A stretch of 15,175 nt of DNA from Bacteroidales bacterium (lineage in GTDB: Bacteria; Bacteroidota; Bacteroidia; Bacteroidales; Azobacteroidaceae). The position numbers and the translations under genes were made by a program. Below, in pieces: positions 7,453 through 14,400 of this stretch (positions are counted from its first letter, which is position 1; every line of letters starts with the position of its first letter). The notes under the pieces are model-generated. The model was given only the letters and a program-made list of their open reading frames with translations. It was not told where the DNA came from and searched no databases. The stretch lies in contig JAJBTS010000262.1 of assembly GCA_020860885.1 (NCBI GenBank), positions 4,687 to 19,861 on the forward strand. Direction: 5' to 3'.

Positions 7453-8946
7453 TTAATACCAATCGTGTTTTTCATTTTTATTAAGCGCATTAATTCTGTT
7501 CATTTCATCTCCTGTCAGTTCAAAATCGAATATGGAAATATTTTCCTCAATGTGGGCCGGATTGCTTGAGCCCGGAATGACAACTACACCTTTCTGCAAA
7601 TCCCATCTTAAAATCACTTGAGCGGAAGATTTGCCATGGGCTTTCGCTATTCCCGTTATCACGGGATCATTGAATAAGGCTGCCGTATACCCTCTGCCGC
7701 CCAGTGGATACCATGCTTCGACCACAATTCCTTCTTTGTGCATATATTCGATTACCTTTGTATCCTGATAATAGGGATGAATCTCGTTTTGTACGAGTGC
7801 CGGACGAATGCTTATTTGCGGCAGGAATTCGCTCATTTCTTTAATGTAATAATTCGAGAGTCCGATAGAGCGGATCTTCCCTGCTGCTACAGCTCTTTCC
7901 ATTGCTTTATAGGCTGCAACGTCATTTGAGCCGGGATGATGAAGAAGCATCAGGTCGATATATTCAAGGTCAAGTTTCTGCAATGCCAGCTCGATAGCGT
8001 TTTCCGCATCGGCAAATTGGTTGGGGTAGAGTTTGGTGCAGACAAATATCTCTTCGCGGGGAATGCCTGACTCACGTACGGCTTTGCCGACGCTCTCTTC
8101 GTTGTGATACATATTAGCGGTATCAATCTTGCGGAAGCCCCTTTGCAAGGCTGCTTTTATGGAACTAACGCATACATCTCCCAAAAGGCTGTATGTACCT
8201 AGTCCGACAATCGGCATATCATATCCGCTACTTAGCCTTATAGTGGGGGCTTTTCCGTTTTCTTCTTTCGATAAGTCAAACATTCCTGAGTTATTTTGAT
8301 TATTATTTAATTCGAGTGTTTCAAGCCATGTTTTTACCAAACCCTGAGCGCTTGCAACCTGGGATGCTCTTATCCAGAGGGCTTCGCCTGTATAGGTGGA
8401 GCCGGAACATAAGCGTTTGGCATCGGCAACAACGGATGAAATTCCACTGCTGTTGCTGGTTACCGCCAGGGCTATCTGTTTTCCTTTGAGTTTCTCGCTG
8501 TGGCTGTTCAGGAAAGACTGCATAGGTGTTGCCATACGGGTGTACCACAACGGAACGCAAATAAATACTATGTCGTAATCGTCGAAGTTGTCGACTGTTG
8601 TCGTAATGGACGGATAAGTACCATTGCTATCAATTGCGCTTATTTCTCCGCGTGCCCTTATAAGAGTTTCGTCGTAATCAGACGGGTAGGCGGTTGTAGG
8701 TACTACTTCGATGATTGTACCGTCTGTTTGCGTCTGGATTTCGTTTGCCACACTTCTTGTATTTCCACTGCGTGAAAAATATAGAATGAGAGAACTTCTG
8801 TTACCGGGTTGGGGTTCAGGTTCAGGCGCCGGCTCCGGATTCGGTGCCGGTATTTCCGTACCTAAGGGATCATCGTCGGTACTACAGGCTCCGGCTGTCA
8901 ACGCAAAACCCGTGAATAAAATGATGTACAACATACGAACTTTCAT
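7453..8946 (-). CDS. lipoprotein fusion: flavodoxin domain + aldo/keto reductase
   Basis: A 497-residue fusion. Residues 1-21 are a lipoprotein signal with lipid cysteine C21, followed by STDDDP, close to the acidic Bacteroidetes surface-export signal. Residues 27-48 are a Pro-Glu-rich tether. A flavodoxin-like domain spans about 52-212, with the FMN phosphate loop FSRSGNTR (57-64) and aromatic contacts in VPLWYTRM (131-138). From about 232 comes an aldo/keto reductase with tetrad D275, Y280, K305 and H336, plus the NADPH-site region IPGSSNP. The reductase needs cytoplasmic NADPH, which conflicts with surface anchoring. The linker ELNNNQNNSGMFDL looks like an old spacer: AAT-rich, then AGGA directly before M222 at 8283. 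Starting there would give a 276-residue soluble reductase, the normal family length. Both domains are certain; how the fusion is expressed is not. A likely role is reduction of reactive carbonyls or quinones. Confidence 0.9.
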   Translation of the reverse strand: MKVRMLYIILFTGFALTAGACSTDDDPLGTEIPAPNPEPAPEPEPQPGNRSSLILYFSRSGNTRSVANEIQTQTDGTIIEVVPTTAYPSDYDETLIRARGEISAIDSNGTYPSITTTVDNFDDYDIVFICVPLWYTRMATPMQSFLNSHSEKLKGKQIALAVTSNSSGISSVVADAKRLCSGSTYTGEALWIRASQVASAQGLVKTWLETLELNNNQNNSGMFDLSKEENGKAPTIRLSSGYDMPIVGLGTYSLLGDVCVSSIKAALQRGFRKIDTANMYHNEESVGKAVRESGIPREEIFVCTKLYPNQFADAENAIELALQKLDLEYIDLMLLHHPGSNDVAAYKAMERAVAAGKIRSIGLSNYYIKEMSEFLPQISIRPALVQNEIHPYYQDTKVIEYMHKEGIVVEAWYPLGGRGYTAALFNDPVITGIAKAHGKSSAQVILRWDLQKGVVVIPGSSNPAHIEENISIFDFELTGDEMNRINALNKNEKHDWY

Positions 8947-9017
8947 AAATCTTTTTATTTTTAATGTATAAATTTATTGCAGTGAAATACATACCTTCCT
9001 GGTTGCATTTCCATTCT

Positions 9018-9042
9018 AAGTTTCAAGCATAAACTGAAACTT
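9018..9042. promoter_or_regulatory. 8-bp inverted repeat in the spacer before the flavodoxin-reductase gene
   Basis: AAGTTTCA and TGAAACTT are perfect 8-bp arms separated by 9 bases, starting 14 bases past the EamA stop codon. No T tract follows on the minus strand, so it is a poor terminator. It could be an operator for the fusion gene or an mRNA hairpin. No convincing TAnnTTTG box is seen downstream of it. Confidence 0.35.
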
Positions 9043-9055
9043 TCGGCTTATAATC

Positions 9056-9985
9056 TTACTTTGGCTTGATAGCATTTCGATTGTAATTAAATTTATTTAT
9101 TAGCATCACACTTAAAAGGATTACAATCAAACCGGCAATCTGTATCCATGTTACGTCTTCCTTTCCAAGAAACATTCCCAGGAACACAGCTATAAAAGGA
9201 TTAACGTAGGCATGTGTGGCGACTTCCGTTGCAGGACGCACTTTGAGCAGCCATACGTAGGCGGAATATGCCATAATGGAACCGAATGTTATTAAATAGG
9301 CCAAAGAAAGCCATGATGTTGTCGGAACGGCCTTTAAATCTGTATTCATTATATCACCATTCATCGTTGCACATATCCAGAATGCAGCGCTTGCAAAAAG
9401 CATTTGCCATGCCGAACCGGCAAAAGCATTTATTTCTTCCTCACCCGAGGAACGGTATTTGGCATACAGTGTTCCTAATGCCCAGGAAATGCAACCGATA
9501 AGAAGTAACAATACTCCATATTCCCGGTGATTCTCTTCAGCACTGTCGTAACTAAACTGTTCGATATAAAGCATCATCACTCCCAGAAAACCGATAACGA
9601 TACCGAGGATAACCGCAGGACTGCGGAAGTTTTTCTTCCACATCGGAACGTCCAATGCCATAATCCAAATAGCGGTGGAACTGGCAATAATAGCCACAAG
9701 GCTGCTACTGACGTATTTTTGAGCCAGCATGACTACCGCCATATCAATAAATAAAAGTACGATGCCGCTGACGGCTGATTTCTTAACCAGGCTTTTTTTG
9801 AATACGGGTTCTCCCTTGTGCCAGCACCAAAGTAATAATATTAATCCCGCAGTGGTAAAACGGAAAGCGCCCAATAGAAATGGCGGTAGTCCTTTCAAAG
9901 CTACCCCTATAAAGTAATAGGTGGACCCCCAGACTACATAAATCAGGAAATAGGCAATGATGATATTTAATTTCCGCGCTTCCAT
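9056..9985 (-). CDS. EamA/RhaT family inner membrane transporter (drug/metabolite exporter)
   Basis: A 309-residue member of the drug/metabolite transporter superfamily, with about ten hydrophobic segments arranged as two EamA repeats (about 10-140 and 157-298). The first helix carries the family-typical VVWGSTYYFIGVALKGLPPFLLGAFRF region, and the second repeat ends TWIQIAGLIVILLSVMLINKF. The closest type I recognise is the YedA/RhaT-like group; substrates of such proteins include amino acids and other metabolites and cannot be assigned here. It is preceded by AGAGGA immediately before the ATG. In the context of two reductases and a hydrolase it most likely exports a product or toxic metabolite (inference). 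The gap to the DUF3737 gene upstream is 84 bp. Confidence 0.9.
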   Translation of the reverse strand: MEARKLNIIIAYFLIYVVWGSTYYFIGVALKGLPPFLLGAFRFTTAGLILLLWCWHKGEPVFKKSLVKKSAVSGIVLLFIDMAVVMLAQKYVSSSLVAIIASSTAIWIMALDVPMWKKNFRSPAVILGIVIGFLGVMMLYIEQFSYDSAEENHREYGVLLLLIGCISWALGTLYAKYRSSGEEEINAFAGSAWQMLFASAAFWICATMNGDIMNTDLKAVPTTSWLSLAYLITFGSIMAYSAYVWLLKVRPATEVATHAYVNPFIAVFLGMFLGKEDVTWIQIAGLIVILLSVMLINKFNYNRNAIKPK

Positions 9986-9999
9986 TCCTCTTTTTAAGT

Positions 10000-10068
10000 T
10001 TATTCTCCGAATTGGGTTCTTATTTTCTTTAATGCTCGTATTAACCGGTCGCGTTGGGTGGCAATGAT
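10000..10068 (-). other. possible coding remnant without a start codon between DUF3737 and EamA genes
   Basis: In the minus-strand frame ending at TAA 10000-10002 the spacer reads as a basic amphipathic helix, IIATQRDRLIRALKKIRT followed by QFGE and stop. No ATG lies in frame; the frame opens at a TTG inside the DUF3737 3' end. It could be the tail of a deleted gene or chance. I do not recognise the family. Confidence 0.2.
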
Positions 10069-10069
10069 T

Positions 10070-10936
10070 TTACGATGCGATACACGCTTCTTTCTTCGTG
10101 CTGATTTTACAACCTTCAGGATTCTTACAGTTCTTGTCAATAATTACTTCACCTACGCTATTGCATATCACCCATCCGTTTGTTGGGTTCTTGATGCTGG
10201 TGATGTTGCTGTTTACCTGAGCTTCTAACGTGCTGTACTCGAATGCCAGGTCACAGTCTTCAGCCATGGTACAGTTCTCCATTATCAGGTTGGTACAGTA
10301 ACACAGTGGTTGAGTTCCGGATATCTTGCAGTTCACGAGTTTGAGATTTTTGGAGTGCCAGCCGAGGTATTCACCGTTCAGTTCGGAATCGTACACAGTA
10401 ACATTTTCTGTTTTCCAGAAAGCATCTTTGGAATCTAATCTTGCGTTGCGGATTACTACATTCCTGGCATCCTGGAAAGAATAATTTCCTTGCAAGTAAA
10501 AACCATCGATGTCGATGTTGATACCATTCATAAAGATATAATCCCCACCACGGGCTTCAACATTGTGAAGTTTCATGTCCCGGCAATTCCAAAGGGTTTC
10601 TCCTGCTGAAGTCAGTTTAACGTTTTCTAAGTACAATCCGTCTATTTCGCGGAACATTTTAGGAGCTTCTACTTTTGAGTTTATCATACTCACATTCTTC
10701 GAATACCAAATAGCCGCACGGCTGTAAACCGTAAACAAACAATCTTCGATCTGTGCATTCTCATTGTGCCAGAAGGGGTATTTGCACATGAATTCGCTTT
10801 TGTATGCCTGAATGTTCTTACATTCTTTTAATGCCGATTCGCCAGGATAGAATTTAACGTTTTCAAGGCGGATATCGTTGGTTGCAAATAGGGGTCTTTC
10901 TCCCTCAAAAAAGGTGTCTTTAATTACTTCTTTCAT
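10070..10936 (-). CDS. DUF3737 family protein (right-handed beta-helix type)
   Basis: A 288-residue DUF3737 protein (PF12541). The sequence is a series of roughly 19-22 residue turns with recurring patterns such as LENVKFYPGESALKECKNI, AIWYSKNVSMINSKVEA and AFWKTENVTVYDSELNG, as expected for a parallel beta-helix. There is no signal peptide or membrane segment, so it is probably cytoplasmic. The family has no proven biochemical function. From general knowledge of gene neighbourhoods it is often found near flavodoxin, aldo/keto reductase and AraC- or MerR-type regulator genes, and the layout here repeats that link. The C-terminal tail NCKNPEGCKISTKKEACIAS, with three cysteines, looks like an extension beyond the repeat region. 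The gene has its own promoter element upstream. Confidence 0.9.
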   Translation of the reverse strand: MKEVIKDTFFEGERPLFATNDIRLENVKFYPGESALKECKNIQAYKSEFMCKYPFWHNENAQIEDCLFTVYSRAAIWYSKNVSMINSKVEAPKMFREIDGLYLENVKLTSAGETLWNCRDMKLHNVEARGGDYIFMNGINIDIDGFYLQGNYSFQDARNVVIRNARLDSKDAFWKTENVTVYDSELNGEYLGWHSKNLKLVNCKISGTQPLCYCTNLIMENCTMAEDCDLAFEYSTLEAQVNSNITSIKNPTNGWVICNSVGEVIIDKNCKNPEGCKISTKKEACIAS

Positions 10937-10983
10937 CTTATTAATTTTTTATTGTTATTCAGATCAATCTTTTATAGATTATA

Positions 10984-10991
10984 CAAATGTA
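10984..10991 (-). promoter_or_regulatory. -7 promoter box for the DUF3737 gene
   Basis: On the minus strand this reads TACATTTG, an exact TAnnTTTG match, 47 bases upstream of the ATG. A TTTG at the standard -33 spacing is lacking. The operator-like element starts 21 bases upstream. Confidence 0.6.
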
Positions 10992-11012
10992 GGGGTAACT
11001 GATTAGATATAA

Positions 11013-11034
11013 TTTGCTGTCAGGGTCAAATACT
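11013..11034 (-). promoter_or_regulatory. operator-like 22-bp element, copy 1 (upstream of DUF3737)
   Basis: This minus-strand element matches copy 2 (7414-7435) at 17 of 22 positions: AGTATTTGACCCT, GA, CAGCAAA here. The 51-base span from element to the end of the -7 box is exactly the same length at both sites, and the bases between are not conserved. That pattern fits a regulator site selected at fixed helical phase. It lies in the 130-bp spacer after the DUF418 gene. Confidence 0.6.
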
Positions 11035-11066
11035 TTTGTTCTTAAGCTCACAGTAACTTTATCACA

Positions 11067-12287
11067 TTATTTAACGAGCCTGAGCCATTTGCCGTAAGTA
11101 AGCATGCGCCATCCCCATTCAAACGGGCCGAAACGGTTGAAGTGCAGCCACAGGTAGCTGTAACCTATCTGGATAGCGAATACCGTAGCCGCAATAAGTT
11201 CTACATACACAAGCCCCGTGCGTGCACCAAGCTGGAAGCCTATGCCATAAAATATAATCATTCCGAAAAGAGACTGCATCAGGTAATTTGTAAGAGCCAT
11301 CCGTCCGGGAGCAGCAAATACTCTGAAAACTTTTCTTTCTTTGTTTTTGATATACCAGAGGCAGATAGCTGATATGTAGAAGAAACTGAAAGGAACAACA
11401 CTTACAGCATAGATAGCAGAATGTGCTGCTAATCCGAAAGGCCGTCCGTTTATGGCGCTCCACGCATATAATAACGTGGCCGGAAAGCCAATGATAAAGC
11501 CATATCTGATTGTTTTTTTCAGAAGACTGGTGTTTTCCTGCAAATGAGCATAGATTCCTTTCCTGCCGATATAGAGTCCGAGTAGGAACAATCCGAGTAC
11601 TTTAAATGCGCGGTTTCCTTCCATAAATTCCTGCATACGGATAAAGGACCCTGCCAGATTGAATTTAAGGACATCCGGATAAGTTTGGCTTTCAGCCAAC
11701 CATACCGGGAAATTAGTATCGTTTATTCCGAACCGACCATGAAAGTATTGGGTCGCTGAAATGGCAGGTGCAGCCAGATTCCACCGGAAGATTTCAACCC
11801 CTGCATCGATGGCAACCGGTATTAAAAGCATGATTACAGCCCAGGCAATGAGTTTCTTATCCGAAATATTACGGAACGAAGGTAGAAAGAAACCCACAAA
11901 AGCATAGAGTATCAATATATCGCCTGCCCACAAGAACAGGAGATGAAACAGCCCGATAATAAACAGGATGGACATCCGGCGGTAAAAAACTTTAATGCCG
12001 TTGCGACCGTTTTGTTTTGAATTAGACAGGATGATTGAAAAACCGATACCGAACAACAGGGAGAAGATAGTATAAAACTTACCATCCACAAATATATATT
12101 GCAGGTATTTAACTACAGTATCTACAGCCGCTGTAGGCATAGCTTGTTGAGTATCCGTGTCGAGAAAAGAATAAAGTGAAAACTCAGAGAAATTAGCAAG
12201 GCAGATGCCGAATAAAGCAAACCCTCTGAGTGTATCAAGAATGATATGTCTTTGTTTGGGAGTTACCGGGATAATAGAGTCTGTCAT
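11067..12287 (-). CDS. DUF418 family integral membrane protein (YeiB-like)
   Basis: A 406-residue inner membrane protein with about nine or ten hydrophobic helices. It starts with the family-typical ILDTLRGFALFGICLANF (residues 16-33). The C-terminal third is the DUF418 domain (PF04235), ending in HFNRFGPFEWGWRMLTYGKW, a hallmark of the family. Related proteins share an acyltransferase-3-like N-terminal motif, and a transport or lipid/cell-surface role has been proposed for the wider group, but no function is proven. Its spacer to the MFS gene (124 bp) is occupied by a remnant of another gene, so MFS and DUF418 were probably not direct neighbours originally. No clear promoter box is seen just upstream; it is probably read from the upstream transcript. 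Confidence 0.9.
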   Translation of the reverse strand: MTDSIIPVTPKQRHIILDTLRGFALFGICLANFSEFSLYSFLDTDTQQAMPTAAVDTVVKYLQYIFVDGKFYTIFSLLFGIGFSIILSNSKQNGRNGIKVFYRRMSILFIIGLFHLLFLWAGDILILYAFVGFFLPSFRNISDKKLIAWAVIMLLIPVAIDAGVEIFRWNLAAPAISATQYFHGRFGINDTNFPVWLAESQTYPDVLKFNLAGSFIRMQEFMEGNRAFKVLGLFLLGLYIGRKGIYAHLQENTSLLKKTIRYGFIIGFPATLLYAWSAINGRPFGLAAHSAIYAVSVVPFSFFYISAICLWYIKNKERKVFRVFAAPGRMALTNYLMQSLFGMIIFYGIGFQLGARTGLVYVELIAATVFAIQIGYSYLWLHFNRFGPFEWGWRMLTYGKWLRLVK

Positions 12288-12301
12288 GAAGTGATTATTT
12301 G

Positions 12302-12415
12302 TTATTCTAATTTAAATTTAACCGTAAGGCTACCTGATCCGGGTATAGCTTCAAGTTTTGAAGGATTATCGATTGTTCCGATACGTGCATAACTATACGA
12401 GGTCGAATTAGTTAA
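12302..12415 (-). pseudogene. 3'-terminal remnant of a cyclophilin-like fold protein gene
   Basis: On the minus strand, directly after the MFS stop codon, a frame with no start codon encodes TNSTSYSYARIGTID, then NPSKLEAIPGSGSLTVKFKLE and a stop at 12302-12304. The end pattern (tyrosine-rich segment, ARIG-I turn, then a short strand closing with FKLE) resembles the C-terminus of cyclophilin-like fold proteins (PF18050), which I have seen listed beside flavodoxin and aldo/keto reductase genes in such clusters. The frame opens at 12415, overlapping the MFS stop by a few bases, which suggests a deletion joined the MFS end to the tail of this gene. That it is coding is fairly likely; the family assignment is tentative. 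Confidence 0.5.
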
Positions 12416-13605
12416 TTATCTTTCGTAACGGTTTGGTTTGATTTCCTTTCATTATATTGTCTCAGGAATACAAATAGGATTCCCAGAATTAAGAATATAA
12501 ATGTTCCCATCAGGGCATAGCGTGTACCTAACTGGGTTATAAACATTCCGCAGAAGGCTGTTCCGACTGCTGTTCCGAGATTGGTAGAAGTCAGAAACAA
12601 ACCATTGGCAAAATCGGGCGCTTCGGGTGCCGCTTGTGTTATCATATACTGGCAGTTGTTGCTGGCTATTCCAGCGAGGATTCCCAGTATCAGGAGGATG
12701 GTTCCCATAGCAAGCATATACTCGCCTAAAAAGAATAATGCCACATATACGGCTATCATCAGAAAGGGAATTGTTTTGATGGTTTTCGAGGGTATCTGCA
12801 CAAGGAGTTTACCTGCAATAAGATTACCGATAATATTAGCCCCGCCGTAGATAAACAACATGATACTGATAACTTTGAATGACAAACCGGTGATATTATT
12901 CAGATAATCAGACATAAAACTAAAGAATCCGAACATGGCTCCGTTGATAAAGGTTACGGCAATGATGGAGTTCCATGTAATAGCTTTTTTCAATACACGG
13001 AGTTGCGCTCCGTAGGAGAGTCTTTCTTTTACCGGAATAGAAGGTATTAAAAATATAGTTGCAATGAATACGAGTGCATTGACTATTGCAAAGAAAAGCA
13101 TGGCCACGGAGAAACTGGTTTCGCTGGCTATCAGGCTGGTTACGGGTACACCAAGCACCATTCCGGCAGATACGCCGATAAAGATTTTTGAAACCGCTTT
13201 CGGCGCCTGTTCTTTGGGAACGGAAGAGGCCGCAACGGAAAAAGCCATAGATACATAAATAGGGTGGAATATGGCGGGAATGATGCGGGCAATCAATATT
13301 ACTGTAAAGTTGGTGGTAACCATCGAGATAATGTTACTGATAACAAATACGGCCAGTGCAAGCAGCATCACCTTTTTACGGTTGATACCCGAGAAAAGCA
13401 ACGGCATAATGGGGCCTGCTATGGCTACCATAAAGGCAAAGGCGCTGACTGTCCATCCGGCCTGGGGTACGGTAACGTTGAAGGTTTCTGCGATAAGCGG
13501 TATGATGCCGACTACACCCATCTCCGTGTTGATGATACCGAAGACTCCGACGGTTAATATAAATACGAGTAAGCTGCTACGCTTGTGTTCTAAAAGCTTT
13601 TCCAT
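12412..13605 (-). CDS. MFS transporter, AraJ/DHA1-type efflux
   Basis: A 397-residue major facilitator with twelve predicted hydrophobic helices in two halves. The first half has the DHA1/AraJ-like start EMGVVGIIPLIAETFNVTVPQAGWTVSAFAFM (residues about 28-59), then GINRKKVMLLALAVF as the loop 2-3 motif. HPIYVSMAFSVAASSVP is the helix 4-5 region seen in the sugar-efflux/purine-efflux group (AraJ, PbuE, YdhP). It should be a proton-driven exporter of small molecules in the inner membrane; the substrate is unknown. It begins 41 bp after the RibD-C-like gene and 83 codons-scale spacing is absent, so these two and the AraC gene probably form one operon. The polar end RKSNQTVTKDN may be its native tail or may have been altered by the adjacent deletion junction. 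Confidence 0.92.
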   Translation of the reverse strand: MEKLLEHKRSSLLVFILTVGVFGIINTEMGVVGIIPLIAETFNVTVPQAGWTVSAFAFMVAIAGPIMPLLFSGINRKKVMLLALAVFVISNIISMVTTNFTVILIARIIPAIFHPIYVSMAFSVAASSVPKEQAPKAVSKIFIGVSAGMVLGVPVTSLIASETSFSVAMLFFAIVNALVFIATIFLIPSIPVKERLSYGAQLRVLKKAITWNSIIAVTFINGAMFGFFSFMSDYLNNITGLSFKVISIMLFIYGGANIIGNLIAGKLLVQIPSKTIKTIPFLMIAVYVALFFLGEYMLAMGTILLILGILAGIASNNCQYMITQAAPEAPDFANGLFLTSTNLGTAVGTAFCGMFITQLGTRYALMGTFIFLILGILFVFLRQYNERKSNQTVTKDN

Positions 13606-13646
13606 TGTTCTTATTTTTTCTTATGTGTGATTACTTCTCTATACAT

Positions 13647-14363
13647 TTATTTAAGCGTATGGAATTTATACAATAACCAGACAACTCCGTCGCTTAATTC
13701 TTTGACTGATAGCAGTTCCAAAGCCTGATTTTGTGCAGGTAGTTCACCGGGTTCCCCTTTATATTCGATGATAGAAGAGACACCCGATAAACCGTCTATA
13801 CCGGGATATATCAACAGGCTAAGTTCGTCGATAAGACCTGCTTTGAGGAACATACCGTTGATAACCCCTCCTCCTTCGAGCAGTAAGTGGTTGAAGCCAA
13901 ATTCCGAATGAAGTGTTTCAACAGCTTTGTCGAGGTCATAGCCGTTTTTTCCTGCGAACAGATAGGATATACCTTTTTCTCTCAAAAGCGACAAATATTC
14001 TTCCGAGACGCCTTCACCCAATACGGCTATTATATTACTGTCTCCCAGCTTACCGCTTTGGTAAAGTGTTTTACCTTTGGCATCGAACACAATACCGGTC
14101 TGGCGACTGTCGCGGTTGCCTATGTAGGTCTTAAATTCTGCGGCAGGCTGGTATTTTTCGTAATCGAAAATGCCGTCTTCAAAATCTTCCTGAATGGTGT
14201 TACGTCCTACGATCCAGCCGGATATGTCTAATTCCTTTTCGATATGGTAATAAGACTCAATAATTTTATCCTGTTCGGTTCCGTCAAAAGGTTTACTCCA
14301 ACGGTCTGCTATCAGCCTGCCGTCGACAGAACTGATCATATGACAAATAATTTTCGGTTTCAT
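13647..14363 (-). CDS. RibD C-terminal / dihydrofolate reductase-like oxidoreductase
   Basis: A 238-residue cytoplasmic protein of the RibD C-terminal domain family (PF01872), related to the NADPH-dependent reductase part of riboflavin synthesis and to dihydrofolate reductase. It starts with the expected first strand ICHMISSVDGRL (6-17). The GRNTIQED motif follows in the middle, and the NADPH-binding glycine loop is LLLEGGGVINGMFLKAGLIDEL (160-181; EGGG 163-166). No RibD deaminase domain is present and there are no riboflavin genes nearby, so it is one of the stand-alone homologues of unknown substrate. In this cluster it is likely another NAD(P)H-dependent reductase for a small carbonyl or heterocyclic compound (inference). 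It lies 37 bp after the AraC gene. Confidence 0.9.
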   Translation of the reverse strand: MKPKIICHMISSVDGRLIADRWSKPFDGTEQDKIIESYYHIEKELDISGWIVGRNTIQEDFEDGIFDYEKYQPAAEFKTYIGNRDSRQTGIVFDAKGKTLYQSGKLGDSNIIAVLGEGVSEEYLSLLREKGISYLFAGKNGYDLDKAVETLHSEFGFNHLLLEGGGVINGMFLKAGLIDELSLLIYPGIDGLSGVSSIIEYKGEPGELPAQNQALELLSVKELSDGVVWLLYKFHTLK

Positions 14364-14400
14364 ATATTCATTTTTATTATAAATTATTGTTTTTGTTTTT

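Noticed and set aside
6278..9016. The 10-mer ATTTCCATTC occurs in both the spacer before the TonB receptor (6278-6287) and the spacer before the fusion gene (9007-9016).
   Set aside because: Distances to the start codons differ (93 and 61 bases), no promoter box is in register, and similar AT-rich words occur within coding regions.
13271..13630. Plus-strand open frames opposite the MFS gene.
   Set aside because: They are shadows of a well-supported twelve-helix transporter and show no family features.
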